A DNA stretch of 22,972 nt from an uncultured Eggerthellaceae bacterium. Its GTDB lineage: Bacteria > Actinomycetota > Coriobacteriia > Coriobacteriales > Eggerthellaceae. Position 1 is the stretch's first letter. The number at the start of each line of letters is the position of its first letter. This document shows, piece by piece, positions 15,618 through 22,972 of the stretch. The notes beneath the pieces were generated by a model. That model was not told the DNA's origin. It made no database searches and worked only from the letters and a program-made list of their open reading frames with translations. Location: positions 1 to 22,972 of the forward strand of contig CAKTXN010000018.1 in assembly GCA_934630905.1 (NCBI GenBank), written 5' to 3'. Made by a program: the position numbers and the translations under genes.

Positions 15618-15962
15618 TTATTTTATTTTGATGCCCTGAACATGAACCTCTATTGCTGCAAGAGGAATGCGCGTGTACTCGGTCAACGCGAAACGCACCG
15701 CATCGGTCAAGTTGCGCGTGACCGTGGAAACGTTGATACCGTATTCGACCACAATATAAAGATCAACGCGAACGCCTTGCTCTTCTTTGGTCACCACAAC
15801 ACCGCGGCGCAAACGCGAGGCGGGCAAAATCTTTGCAATACCATCGGCAGCGTTCGGTGCGGTCATGCCAACCACGCCGTAGCACTGCATAGCAGCGTTT
15901 CCCACGACATCGGCTAAAACATCGTTCGATACATGCAAATCTCCAGGAATGATTTCGCTCAT
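15618..15962 (-). CDS. Asp23/Gls24 family envelope stress protein
   Basis: A 114-residue Asp23/Gls24 protein starting MSEIIPGDLHVSNDVLADVV, with the family pattern 'GVVGMTAPN', 'GVRVDLYIVVEYGINVS' (split), a helix 'TRNLTDAVRFALTEY' and a closing 'EVHVQGIKI'. Members sit near the membrane in Gram-positive cells and respond to alkaline or envelope stress; the small YloU-type next to fakA is of unknown precise role. The start at 15962 is preceded by GAAGGGA six bases upstream; the TTG 15 bases further lies inside that site and is not the start. It is first in the asp23–fakA unit, with a promoter candidate at 16037-16065. Confidence 0.92.
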   Translation of the reverse strand: MSEIIPGDLHVSNDVLADVVGNAAMQCYGVVGMTAPNAADGIAKILPASRLRRGVVVTKEEQGVRVDLYIVVEYGINVSTVTRNLTDAVRFALTEYTRIPLAAIEVHVQGIKIK

Positions 15963-16036
15963 AGGACTTCCCTTCAATGTCGTGCTAATAATGCTTCAAA
16001 GCAAGCGCTTCAAAAATAAACTCTAAAAGTATACCC

Positions 16037-16065
16037 CTTATACGAAAAAGCAAGAAGTCCGACAA
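16037..16065 (-). promoter_or_regulatory. Candidate promoter for asp23–fakA
   Basis: TTGTCG (16060-16065) and TATAAG (16037-16042) on the minus strand are 17 bases apart, about 75 bases before the asp23 start. A second box, TATACT, lies at 16028-16033 with no matching -35. The rest of the leader (15963-16027) is AT-rich and shows only short palindromes. Confidence 0.5.
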
Positions 16066-16162
16066 ACAAATGCGCCACAACTGCACAACTGAACGGCCGT
16101 GCGCTTGCCGGTCGTAATCGTCAACAATCTGCGTCGGAATAGTTCGACAGATCTTCCGACAA

Positions 16163-16284
16163 TGATAAAAACGACCCACTTTTCTGTGGATTTTTAGCTT
16201 CGCGTGCATTGAATTTCGGCATTTCCCCAGGTCGCAAAAAAGTAAGCCATGGTAAACCCACAGAAAAGTACCCCATTTTTATCA
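16163..16284. mobile_element. 122-bp inverted-repeat element, probable mobile-element remnant
   Basis: The two ends are a 31-base imperfect inverted repeat (25 identical positions) that begins TGATAAAAA and contains ACTTTTCTGTGG. Outer ends read TG...CA. A third, directly repeated copy of the inner part lies at 16233-16250, 14 of 18 bases matching 16259-16276 at an offset of 26 bases. Several short repeats at each end with TG...CA termini are a known trait of IS21-family insertion sequences, so this may be a non-autonomous element or a collapsed IS end. It holds no gene, and no target duplication was seen. A transcription-stop hairpin for the operon ending at 16323 is the alternative. Confidence 0.5.
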
Positions 16285-16322
16285 GGGGCATCGGAGGCAA
16301 AACTCCGCCGTAGCCTTAACTC

Positions 16323-17762
16323 CTACCCGCGCGCTCCTTCACCGCTTTCTTGTGCGTCCGGAACCGAATGACAGCCCACAGCGCTCGCGCCACAATCGGC
16401 CGATGATTTGTTCGGATGAGGATTATCCTGCAGCGAATGCATGTGGGGATGAATGACCTTGAAGTAGTAAATAGCCAGCGAAAGCGCCGCACAAGCCCAG
16501 GTCAAAGGGTAAACGCAAGCGATGCCGGCCACGCCCAGGGCGCCCAACGGAGTTAGGTACAAAAGCGCCAAGCGCATACATGCGAAGCACACAAGGATCA
16601 CGCACATAGGAACGCGGGTATTGCCCACGCCCCTGCTGGCACCCGCATACGTCTCGACAAATGCATACAGCCAATAGAACGGCAGCGTGGTCATCATGAT
16701 GGCGCTGCCCAGCGAAACCACTTCCGCATCGGCCACGAACAACCCCATGAGCGGCTGCCGTACCAGCAGTAAGATGGCAGCCGTTGCAATGCTGGAGCCC
16801 AGGCCCATAAAAAGACATGTTCGAACGCCTTTATGCACGCGCCCATGGCAATGCGCGCCCGTGTTTTGCGCCGTAAGCACCGTTACTGTTTGGCCAAGCA
16901 CCACTAACGGCTCGTAAACAAGCAGCTCAATCCTGAAATATGCCGTGAACGCCGCAATGCCCGCCTCTCCCGTGCCGTTCACCACATACTGAATAAGCAC
17001 GTTGGAGACCGTCATCATGAGCGACTGCACCCCCGAAGGGAAACCAAGCCGCATGATTTCCTTTGCTGTAGAAGCATCAAGGCGCAGCAAGCGCCAGCGC
17101 AGCACGCAGGGAAGCTCCGTCCTGCGTAAACGCCACAGGGCATAGACGCACGCACATCCTTGCGCCGCAAACGTTGACCACGCAATACCTGCAACGCCGC
17201 CGTCAATGACCAGCAAGAACAGCGCATCCAGCACAACGTTGAGCGCGCCGCCCAGAACTTGAGCTTGCAAAGGAGATTGCGAATCACCAAAGGCGCGCAA
17301 GCAGGCCGATGCCATGTTGTAGACAATGATGAACGGCAGAGACAAAAAGTATACCTGCAAATACAGCGCGGCATCGTCCAAAACCGAGGCAGGAACGCCC
17401 ATGCCGACCACAATGAACTGGGCGGCAAAGAATCCTACCGCCGCGCAAACAACGCCCCAAATCACCGCGAGCACAAGCGACGTACCCACTGTCTTTTCCA
17501 TACCCGGAACGTCGCGCGCCCCGAACGCGCGTGCCGCCACCACGTTCGAGCCAACCGACACACCCAAAAAGAAGCTCACCGCACAATAAGCAACCAAAGA
17601 CGAAGCACCGAGTGCCGCCATGCCCGCTGCGCCTAAAACATTGCCGGCGAAGAGAACATCCACCGCTGAATAAAGCAGCTGGATAAGGCTCGCACCCAAA
17701 AGAGGGACAGCAAATCGAAAAACGCTTTTTCCCAGGGCACCTTCGGTGAAATCAACAGCCAT
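16323..17762 (-). CDS. MATE-family multidrug/metabolite exporter
   Basis: A 479-residue integral membrane protein with about 12 hydrophobic segments in two halves. The N-terminus 'FRFAVPLLGASLIQLLYSAVD' (here split: FRFAVPLLGASLIQ, LLYSAVD) followed by 'FAGNVLGAAGMAALGASSL' is characteristic of the NorM/DinF-like MATE fold. These proteins export cationic drugs or metabolites using a Na+ or H+ gradient. After the last membrane segment comes a 42-residue hydrophilic tail (438-479) with HPHMH, NPHP, DC and GCH. The gene starts five bases after the ATPase gene stop, so it is the last gene of the importer operon, with only a weak ribosome site. The substrate is unknown. Confidence 0.9.
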   Translation of the reverse strand: MAVDFTEGALGKSVFRFAVPLLGASLIQLLYSAVDVLFAGNVLGAAGMAALGASSLVAYCAVSFFLGVSVGSNVVAARAFGARDVPGMEKTVGTSLVLAVIWGVVCAAVGFFAAQFIVVGMGVPASVLDDAALYLQVYFLSLPFIIVYNMASACLRAFGDSQSPLQAQVLGGALNVVLDALFLLVIDGGVAGIAWSTFAAQGCACVYALWRLRRTELPCVLRWRLLRLDASTAKEIMRLGFPSGVQSLMMTVSNVLIQYVVNGTGEAGIAAFTAYFRIELLVYEPLVVLGQTVTVLTAQNTGAHCHGRVHKGVRTCLFMGLGSSIATAAILLLVRQPLMGLFVADAEVVSLGSAIMMTTLPFYWLYAFVETYAGASRGVGNTRVPMCVILVCFACMRLALLYLTPLGALGVAGIACVYPLTWACAALSLAIYYFKVIHPHMHSLQDNPHPNKSSADCGASAVGCHSVPDAQESGEGARG

Positions 17763-17767
17763 AACAA

Positions 17768-18520
17768 TTACCCGTTGAGCGTGTATACCGAAGAAAGCAA
17801 AAGCTTCGTGTAATCGGATTGAGGGTTTTCCAAAACGTCATGCGCCGCGCCGCATTCTACAACGCGGCCTTTTTCCATAACCACCAGGTTGTCGCAGATA
17901 TTTGACGCCAAAGCCAGGTCATGCGTGATGAAAACGATGGTCACCTTCTTTTTGAGCTGGGAAATCAGCTCCACAATGCGCGCTTGCGTAGTCACATCCA
18001 GCGCACTGGTAATTTCATCGCAGATAAGCACGGAAGGATCGGTCATCAAAGCGCGTGCAATGGCGGTGCGTTGGCATTGTCCGCCGCTGACCTGCGAGGG
18101 GTAGCGCTCGAAAAAGCTTTCATCCAAGCCCACAGCAACTAACAACGCGCACGCTTTCCGCTCTGCTTCGGCACGCAAAAGACCAAAACTTCTTCCCGGT
18201 TCCATCAAAGAGAAGCCAAGGGTGCGACGCGGGTCAAAGGAATCAATCGGGTTTTGAAAAATCATCTGCATGTTGCGATAAACGTCACGGGCGGACTTCA
18301 AATCCCTGCTGCCAATCTCATCTCCGAAAAGCAGAACCCGCCCGCTATCAGGTTGTTCAAGCATCATCACAATGCGCGCTAGCGTGCTTTTTCCGCAGCC
18401 GCTGCCGCCCACAATGCCCAAGCACTTCCCCTGCTCCACCTGGAAGCTGACCTTATCAAGCGCTGGGCGCGCCATAGAGGGGAAACGCTTCGTCAACTCT
18501 TGCACTTCCAGGGCAATCAT
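17768..18520 (-). CDS. Nik/Opp-type ABC transporter ATPase (second ATPase, NikE/DppF-like)
   Basis: A 250-residue ATPase with Walker A GGSGCGKST (38-46), Q-loop near 90, signature SGGQCQR (145-151) and Walker B LICDE (165-169). Arg is more usual at the Cys of SGGQ-C-QR. The 'DPRRTLGFSLMEP' segment is typical of the DppF/NikE subfamily. At 250 residues it lacks the C-terminal oligopeptide-binding extension of Opp/Dpp ATPases, which fits the shorter Nik type. It overlaps the upstream ATPase gene by four bases (ATGA). It energises import through the two permeases encoded upstream. Confidence 0.92.
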   Translation of the reverse strand: MIALEVQELTKRFPSMARPALDKVSFQVEQGKCLGIVGGSGCGKSTLARIVMMLEQPDSGRVLLFGDEIGSRDLKSARDVYRNMQMIFQNPIDSFDPRRTLGFSLMEPGRSFGLLRAEAERKACALLVAVGLDESFFERYPSQVSGGQCQRTAIARALMTDPSVLICDEITSALDVTTQARIVELISQLKKKVTIVFITHDLALASNICDNLVVMEKGRVVECGAAHDVLENPQSDYTKLLLSSVYTLNG

Positions 18521-19302
18521 TGCTTGCCCCCAAACCGCGGAACAGCATCCATAAGCATTTGGGTATACGGGTGGCTGGGGTGGGCAATCAGCTGATCCGT
18601 GGCGCCTTCTTCCACGATTCGCCCTTCCTTCATGACGTATAAGTAGTCCGACATGTGCGCCAAAACGGCAATGTTGTGAGAAATAACCACCATAGACGTG
18701 CCAAGTTCCCGGTTGATACGCATGAGCTCGCTGACCACCTGGGCTTGCACGGTTACGTCCAGCGCCGCCGTGGGCTCATCAGCAAACAAAAGCTTAGGAT
18801 TGGCGACTAGCGCCATGCCGATTGCGGCTCGTTGCGCCATGCCTCCCGAAAGTTCGAAAACGTAACTCCTTAGCACTTCGCTTGGATTATCGAATCCCAA
18901 ACGCGAGAGCAATTCCACCGATGCAGCATCGATTTCTTTACGGCTCACTCCCTTACGCAGGCGCATGACCTCGCGATACTGAGAGCCAATCGTGCGCACG
19001 GGGCTAAAAGTAGCCTGGGGACTTTGAGAGACCAGAGCTGCACGCTCCCCAAAAAAGCGTCGTCGCATCTTAGGCGAGAAAGCGCCCAGGTCTTGCCCCT
19101 CAAAGAAAAACGAACCGCTATCGACGGAGCCCCCTTCGGGAAGAACACCCAAGGCAGCGTGAATCAAGGTGCTTTTACCGCTCCCCGATTCCCCCGCAAT
19201 GCCCACAACGGAGCCTTCCTCCACCCGGATGGTGGCGCCGTGCAAGACGGTGCTACCATCGTAGGAGACGTTCACGTTGTTTATTTCAAGCAAAGCTGCC
19301 AT
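18517..19302 (-). CDS. Nik/Opp-type ABC transporter ATPase (first ATPase, NikD/DppD-like)
   Basis: A 261-residue ATPase with Walker A GESGSGKST (37-45), signature LSGGMAQR (151-158), Walker B LLFADE (171-176) and the switch 'VISHN'. The SGGMAQR variant marks the DppD/NikD branch, so this and the next gene form the standard heterodimer. It also lacks the long C-terminal extension of oligopeptide transporters. The ATG lies 12 bases after the binding-protein stop and has no convincing ribosome site, suggesting translational coupling. Confidence 0.92.
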   Translation of the reverse strand: MAALLEINNVNVSYDGSTVLHGATIRVEEGSVVGIAGESGSGKSTLIHAALGVLPEGGSVDSGSFFFEGQDLGAFSPKMRRRFFGERAALVSQSPQATFSPVRTIGSQYREVMRLRKGVSRKEIDAASVELLSRLGFDNPSEVLRSYVFELSGGMAQRAAIGMALVANPKLLFADEPTAALDVTVQAQVVSELMRINRELGTSMVVISHNIAVLAHMSDYLYVMKEGRIVEEGATDQLIAHPSHPYTQMLMDAVPRFGGKQ

Positions 19303-19314
19303 GATACTTGTTCG

Positions 19315-20892
19315 TTAGTCCTTGTAATCCATCTGGTAGCTCAGCCAGTCGTACTGACCGTGCATTTTCAGATTCTCAACGTTTGCTGCCGTTACATCGT
19401 TGACCAGCATGTGGACCATGTACACATATGCATGATCATCCAAGGCAATCTGTTGAATCTGCTGCACAAGCTGCTTTTGGGTGGCTTCATCCTTGGTCTG
19501 CTTCAGCTGGGCCAACAGCTCATCAACCTGGGCGTTGCTGTATTTTCCGTAGTTCGCACTGCCATCGGTGCCCAAAACGGTGGACAGGTACGTGTAAGGA
19601 TTGCCCGTGGGCAGCGTGGAGTATGCCATGGTGCCAATTTCCCAGTCGCTTTGGTTCAAGCGAGCGCCAATCTTTTCGGCAACTTCAATGCTGCACTCAA
19701 TACCAATCTTGCTGAGCTGGGAAGACAGCGCTTCGCAGTCCTTGGGCAGCGCAGCGTTTGCCTCGTACGTGCAAATGCGCAAAGAGAGCTTCTTGCCGTC
19801 CTTGTCCAAAATGCCGTCACCATCGGTATCGGCGTAACCCGCATCAGCAAGAACCTGCTTCGCTTTCTCAACATCGAAGGTCAAAGACGTCACACCATCG
19901 GCATAGCCCGAAGAATCAGGAAACACCGCGTGAGCAGCTTGCGCACCATTATTGTAGATAGCCTTCACGTAAGAGTCACGGTCAATGCACATGCTCACCG
20001 CCTGACGCACGGCATCGTCGCTCATAATCTCACTCTTCATGTTGAAGTAGAGCATGTGAGCGCGCGCCTGGTTGCTCTGATACACGGTGTACTTGGAGGT
20101 ATCGTTGAGCACGGACAGCTGATCATCGGCGACGTTCATCAGAGCGCAGACTTCGTTGTTTTGCAACGCGGAAACTTTGGAGCGATCGTCGGTCAAGTAC
20201 AAAGCGTTTACTTTCTTGATTTTGGGCTCGCCTTGCCAGTAACCCTCATATGCGGAAAGCTGCACATCGCCATTGTCAGCGAAGGTGTCAATTTTGTAGG
20301 GACCAGTACCCACCGGCATGTTGTCGCCAGCGCCCGAGTTCACATCGATGATAGACGTGACCGGTTCGCACAGCTCATTTACGAAGCCGTAATTCGTACT
20401 GTTCGTCACAATCGTCAAAATGTTGCCCTCGGCTGTCATGCTCGCAATGTCCAAAGATTTCTTAGCACGATCGTTCATTGAGATAGCGCGCTCCAAACTT
20501 GCCTTTACCGCAGCTGCATCCATCTTGTTGCCGTTTTGGAACGTAACGTTGTCGCGCAGCGTAATCTTCCACGTGGTGTCGTTCACCATCTCTGCGGATT
20601 GCGCCAACATAGGCTGAGGCTCAAAATTGCCGTCAATGCGGTAAAGCTGCTCGTAAATACCCAGGTAGGAGCCCTGCCAACCCATATAATTATTCGTGGG
20701 ATCAATGTTATAGTCGCCCGCGTTCGAGGTCCATGCCACATTCATGGTGTCGCTTTTCGCAGCAGCGCTTCCGCTGGCGCCAGAATCCGAAGCGGAACAG
20801 CCCGCAAGACCCATAGCCGCCGCAGCCGTAAGGGCAACGGCCAAGCCAGCGCCCAGAAGACGACTACGCAGTTTCACGTTCGTTTTCTTCAT
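19315..20892 (-). CDS. ABC solute-binding lipoprotein, NikA/DppA family (SBP_bac_5)
   Basis: A 525-residue extracellular binding protein anchored by lipid. A basic start (MKKTNVKLRSR), a hydrophobic stretch and the lipobox GLAGC place the lipid-bearing Cys at residue 32, followed by a Ser/Gly linker. Family landmarks include 'GIYEQLYRIDGNFEPQPMLA' (fragment), 'WKITLRDNVTFQNG', 'PVGTGPYKI' and 'AVRQAVSMCIDRDSY' (approx.), plus a DTDGDGILD loop that could bind calcium. ATG at 20892 is preferred because GAGG lies seven bases upstream; the upstream TTG is not supported. It overlaps the permease gene by 29 bases. Nickel, another metal complex or a peptide are all possible ligands. Confidence 0.9.
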   Translation of the reverse strand: MKKTNVKLRSRLLGAGLAVALTAAAAMGLAGCSASDSGASGSAAAKSDTMNVAWTSNAGDYNIDPTNNYMGWQGSYLGIYEQLYRIDGNFEPQPMLAQSAEMVNDTTWKITLRDNVTFQNGNKMDAAAVKASLERAISMNDRAKKSLDIASMTAEGNILTIVTNSTNYGFVNELCEPVTSIIDVNSGAGDNMPVGTGPYKIDTFADNGDVQLSAYEGYWQGEPKIKKVNALYLTDDRSKVSALQNNEVCALMNVADDQLSVLNDTSKYTVYQSNQARAHMLYFNMKSEIMSDDAVRQAVSMCIDRDSYVKAIYNNGAQAAHAVFPDSSGYADGVTSLTFDVEKAKQVLADAGYADTDGDGILDKDGKKLSLRICTYEANAALPKDCEALSSQLSKIGIECSIEVAEKIGARLNQSDWEIGTMAYSTLPTGNPYTYLSTVLGTDGSANYGKYSNAQVDELLAQLKQTKDEATQKQLVQQIQQIALDDHAYVYMVHMLVNDVTAANVENLKMHGQYDWLSYQMDYKD

Positions 20893-21766
20893 ATGCCTTC
20901 CTCTTTCCAAAGATGCTTTTCACGCGTACTTTTTCCACATGGTGCTTGCCAAGAACGTCGTTTACGGCATCACCAAACAGATTGAGAATCACAACCACAA
21001 TCAAAATGACCGCACCTGGTGCAAAAACCGCCCACGGAGTTGTCTGCATCGTGTTCGACGCCTGGTTGATCATGGCGCCCAATTCAGGCGAAGGCGGCGA
21101 AGCGCCCAGGCCCAGAAACGACAAGCCCGCCAAGTTCAGCATGGAACCGCCCACATCAAGGCAGGCCATAACCACTAAAGGCGGCAAAATATTCGGCAAC
21201 ACATGCCGCAGCGCAATTACCGGTTTGGAAAGGCCGCTCATGATGGCAGCAAGCACGAAAGGACGCTCTTTCAGCGACAGAACGGACGAACGCGCAAGAC
21301 GCGCAAACCGTGTCCAACCAGGAACCACCAACGCAATAATGGCATTGTTCAAGCCGCCGCCCAAAAGCCCCGCAATAGCAATGCCCAGCACCAGCGCAGG
21401 AAATGCCATGAACGCATCGGTGATGCGCATAACAACGGAATCGAAAGCGCCGCCCACATAGCCCGACAGCGAGCCAACGATAGAGCCAATAACGGCGCTG
21501 GCCACCACCACAAGCAACGCTGAAAAGATAGTGGTCTGCAGACCGCTGAGCACCCGGCACAAAACGCAGCGTCCCAAAGAGTCGGTTCCCATAAGGTATT
21601 CGTCATTGGGGGCTCCATTGGCAAGGCTCAAATTCGCATCAACGGGGTCATGTTGGCAAAGCAAAGGCGCCACCAGGGAAAACACAATCAGCGCCGACGC
21701 CAGCACGAAAGTCACCAGTAAACGCCGCTGTGTTCGCAGCTTTTCAGGAGTCGTGCGCTTACTCAT
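20864..21766 (-). CDS. Nik/Opp-type ABC permease, second subunit (NikC/DppC-like)
   Basis: A 300-residue permease with an N-terminal membrane segment (LLVTFVLASALIVFSLVAP), the 'HPLGTDSLGRC'-like segment here reading YLMGTDSLGRCVLCR, and the EAA-type coupling loop around 'ARLARSSVLSLKERPFV' in the C-terminal half, near 185-215, then PNILPPLVV. With the other permease it forms the membrane channel. The start at 21766 is chosen because AGGAGG lies six bases upstream; the frame extends 30 codons further but that part is a shadow of the preceding permease gene. It overlaps that gene by eight bases. Confidence 0.92.
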   Translation of the reverse strand: MSKRTTPEKLRTQRRLLVTFVLASALIVFSLVAPLLCQHDPVDANLSLANGAPNDEYLMGTDSLGRCVLCRVLSGLQTTIFSALLVVVASAVIGSIVGSLSGYVGGAFDSVVMRITDAFMAFPALVLGIAIAGLLGGGLNNAIIALVVPGWTRFARLARSSVLSLKERPFVLAAIMSGLSKPVIALRHVLPNILPPLVVMACLDVGGSMLNLAGLSFLGLGASPPSPELGAMINQASNTMQTTPWAVFAPGAVILIVVVILNLFGDAVNDVLGKHHVEKVRVKSIFGKRKAYEENERETA

Positions 21767-22739
21767 GAGCGGCCTCCTGGTCTTTGCGCGAAAACACGCG
21801 CGCATTACGCAAAGCCAAGCGCGCACGCGGGTCAAGGCGCACTTGCACCAAGTCAACGCAAAGGTTCACCAGCACAAAGAAAATAGCCATGATGAACACA
21901 TACCCTTGCACCACGGGATAATCGCGCGAGAACACCGCCGAAACAGCGTATTTTCCAATACCGGGCCAGTTGAAGATGCTCTCGATAATGGCACTTCCGC
22001 CCAAGAGCTGGGCAAACGTCATGCCCGTTAGCACCAAGATAGTGGGCGCAACCGCCTTCAGAACGCTCCGAAGCAGAATCTTCGCATCGGAGAAACCGCG
22101 AACACGCGCCGCTTCGACATATTCTTGCTCCATTTCTTGAAGCACGATAGTGCGCACTTGCCGAATGTAGACCGCCGATTCGCACAGCACCAGCGTAAGC
22201 ACGGGTAGCACCCACCCCACCCCGCGCATGCTGCCAATGCTGGGAAGCAAATGCAACGTGATTGAGAAAATGAACACCAGCACCAGCGCCATAAGAAAGC
22301 CGGGAAACGCTGAACCAATAAAGGAGAGCGCGCGAATCAGGTAATCGGTGAACTTGTTGCGTTTCAAGGCGCACAGGCAGCCCAAAGGGATAGAGACAAG
22401 CAGCGTAAGAATAACCGAAACCACCGCCAAAAACAGCGTAGCTGGCATACGGGACAGCAGCTCGGTAGCCACAGGGCGTCCTGAGCTAATCGAAGTGCCT
22501 AAATCGCCCTGGAATACGTTGCCCAGCCAAATAAGATACTGGTCGATAATCGGCTTATCAAGTCCCAGCTCGGCGCGTTTCGCAGCGACCAATTCGGGAT
22601 CCGCCGCCGAACCCCCTTGCTCCAACAGAGCGGTAACAGGATCACCCGGAGAAAGATACATCAGGAAAAACGACAGCAGTGTTACCATAAAAAGCACTGG
22701 CATCAGCTGAACCAGTCGCTGTAACACCATCTTTCTCAT
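21759..22739 (-). CDS. Nik/Opp-type ABC permease, first subunit (NikB/DppB-like)
   Basis: A 326-residue permease starting with the family's first membrane segment 'LVQLMPVLFMVTLLSFFLMY' and then LSPGDPV, which is highly typical of DppB/NikB. A coupling loop EYVEAARVRGFSDAKILLR lies near 213-231, and 'FNWPGIGKYAVSAVFSRDYP' near the end is a further hallmark. Six membrane segments are expected. The ATG at 22739 is 11 bases after the stop of the upstream gene, with only a weak AAGG site, so it is probably translated by coupling. A second in-frame ATG three codons later cannot be excluded. Confidence 0.93.
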   Translation of the reverse strand: MRKMVLQRLVQLMPVLFMVTLLSFFLMYLSPGDPVTALLEQGGSAADPELVAAKRAELGLDKPIIDQYLIWLGNVFQGDLGTSISSGRPVATELLSRMPATLFLAVVSVILTLLVSIPLGCLCALKRNKFTDYLIRALSFIGSAFPGFLMALVLVFIFSITLHLLPSIGSMRGVGWVLPVLTLVLCESAVYIRQVRTIVLQEMEQEYVEAARVRGFSDAKILLRSVLKAVAPTILVLTGMTFAQLLGGSAIIESIFNWPGIGKYAVSAVFSRDYPVVQGYVFIMAIFFVLVNLCVDLVQVRLDPRARLALRNARVFSRKDQEAAHE

Positions 22740-22750
22740 GCGGGAGGGCC

Positions 22751-22972
22751 TTAGCGGCAGGGCTTGCGCGCAATCACCATGAACTGGGGCGCAAACTCAT
22801 ACATCTGGCGCATTTCATTAGTCCAGACCAAAGAAGAAACATCTTCGGCGAACTCAACTTCCATGCCAAGGCGCGTCAAAACAGACACATCCCACGCAGG
22901 ACGCTGCTCTTTCGTGATGTCCATGTCTTTAGCAAGGTTTTCCAACACGCTGGAAATAACGTTATCGGTGCT
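22751..22972 (-). CDS. Probable SAM-dependent methyltransferase, C-terminal fragment
   Basis: The frame is open to the window edge and gives the last 73 residues. The end 'EFAPQFMVIARKPCR' resembles the final beta strand of class I methyltransferases (F-M-V-I-A-R-K-P), and 'LAKDMDITKEQRPAWDVSVL' suggests a helical lid. The SAM-binding loop would lie outside the window, so the family call is tentative. It is the first visible gene of the transporter operon, 11 bases before the permease gene. If correct, the methyltransferase may act on the transported compound or on a metal chelator. Confidence 0.45.
   Translation of the reverse strand, partial: STDNVISSVLENLAKDMDITKEQRPAWDVSVLTRLGMEVEFAEDVSSLVWTNEMRQMYEFAPQFMVIARKPCR

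Noticed and set aside
15985..16209. Minus-strand frame of 74 codons upstream of asp23
   Set aside because: It begins inside the inverted-repeat element, overlaps the promoter candidate, has no ribosome binding site and resembles no known protein.
16294..16311. Hairpin just after the MATE stop as the operon terminator
   Set aside because: A five-pair CGGAG/CTCCG stem with no T-run after it; too weak to list.
19024..20481. Plus-strand open frame (485 codons) opposite the binding protein and ATPase genes
   Set aside because: It runs antisense across two strong genes and their junction, and has no recognisable domain.

Overview
The window reads as chromosomal DNA of a Gram-positive bacterium of moderate GC. 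The best guess is an actinobacterium of the Coriobacteriia/Eggerthellales type. The reasons are the core gene order asp23–fakA–recG–rsmD–coaD–(DivIVA-like)–DUF177–rpmF–plsX–rnc–smc–ftsY–ffh–rpsP–khpA–rimM, the absence of the fapR/fabD/acpP genes that Bacillota usually carry between plsX and rnc, and the lipoprotein-type solute-binding protein. The taxonomic call is inference from gene order and has not been tested by a search. Every gene I can support lies on the minus strand, so transcription runs from high to low coordinates.

Region A (about 1-9900) is a housekeeping block for translation, secretion and chromosome maintenance. In transcription order it holds DUF177, rpmF (bL32), an intrinsic terminator, plsX (GTG start, structured leader), rnc, smc, ftsY (SRP receptor), ffh (SRP GTPase), a promoter, rpsP (bS16), khpA and the first 25 codons of rimM. 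The rnc product has an Asn where the family normally has a catalytic Asp, and a Lys/Ala tail built from three 33-bp tandem repeats.

Region B (about 9900-16070) holds asp23, fakA (DAK2-domain fatty-acid kinase), a hairpin, then the tightly packed recG, rsmD and coaD, followed by a coiled-coil DivIVA/ATP-synthase-b-like protein and DUF177. FakA and PlsX both concern acyl-phosphate, so this block links phospholipid precursor supply to ribosome and SRP genes.

Region C (16070-16322) is the one long gene-poor stretch. It holds the asp23 promoter and a 122-bp inverted-repeat element with TG...CA ends and an internal third repeat copy. It looks like the remains of a mobile element, possibly with IS21-type ends.

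Region D (16323-22972) is one compact operon of the NikABCDE/Opp type: the C-terminal end of a probable methyltransferase, two permeases, a binding lipoprotein, two short ATPases and, 5 bases downstream, a MATE-family exporter. Pairing an importer and an exporter with a methyltransferase gene recalls metallophore systems such as staphylopine (cnt), and the MATE protein ends in a His/Cys-containing hydrophilic tail. This is the best candidate for something not described before, but the substrate cannot be read from the sequence and the upstream genes are outside the window.
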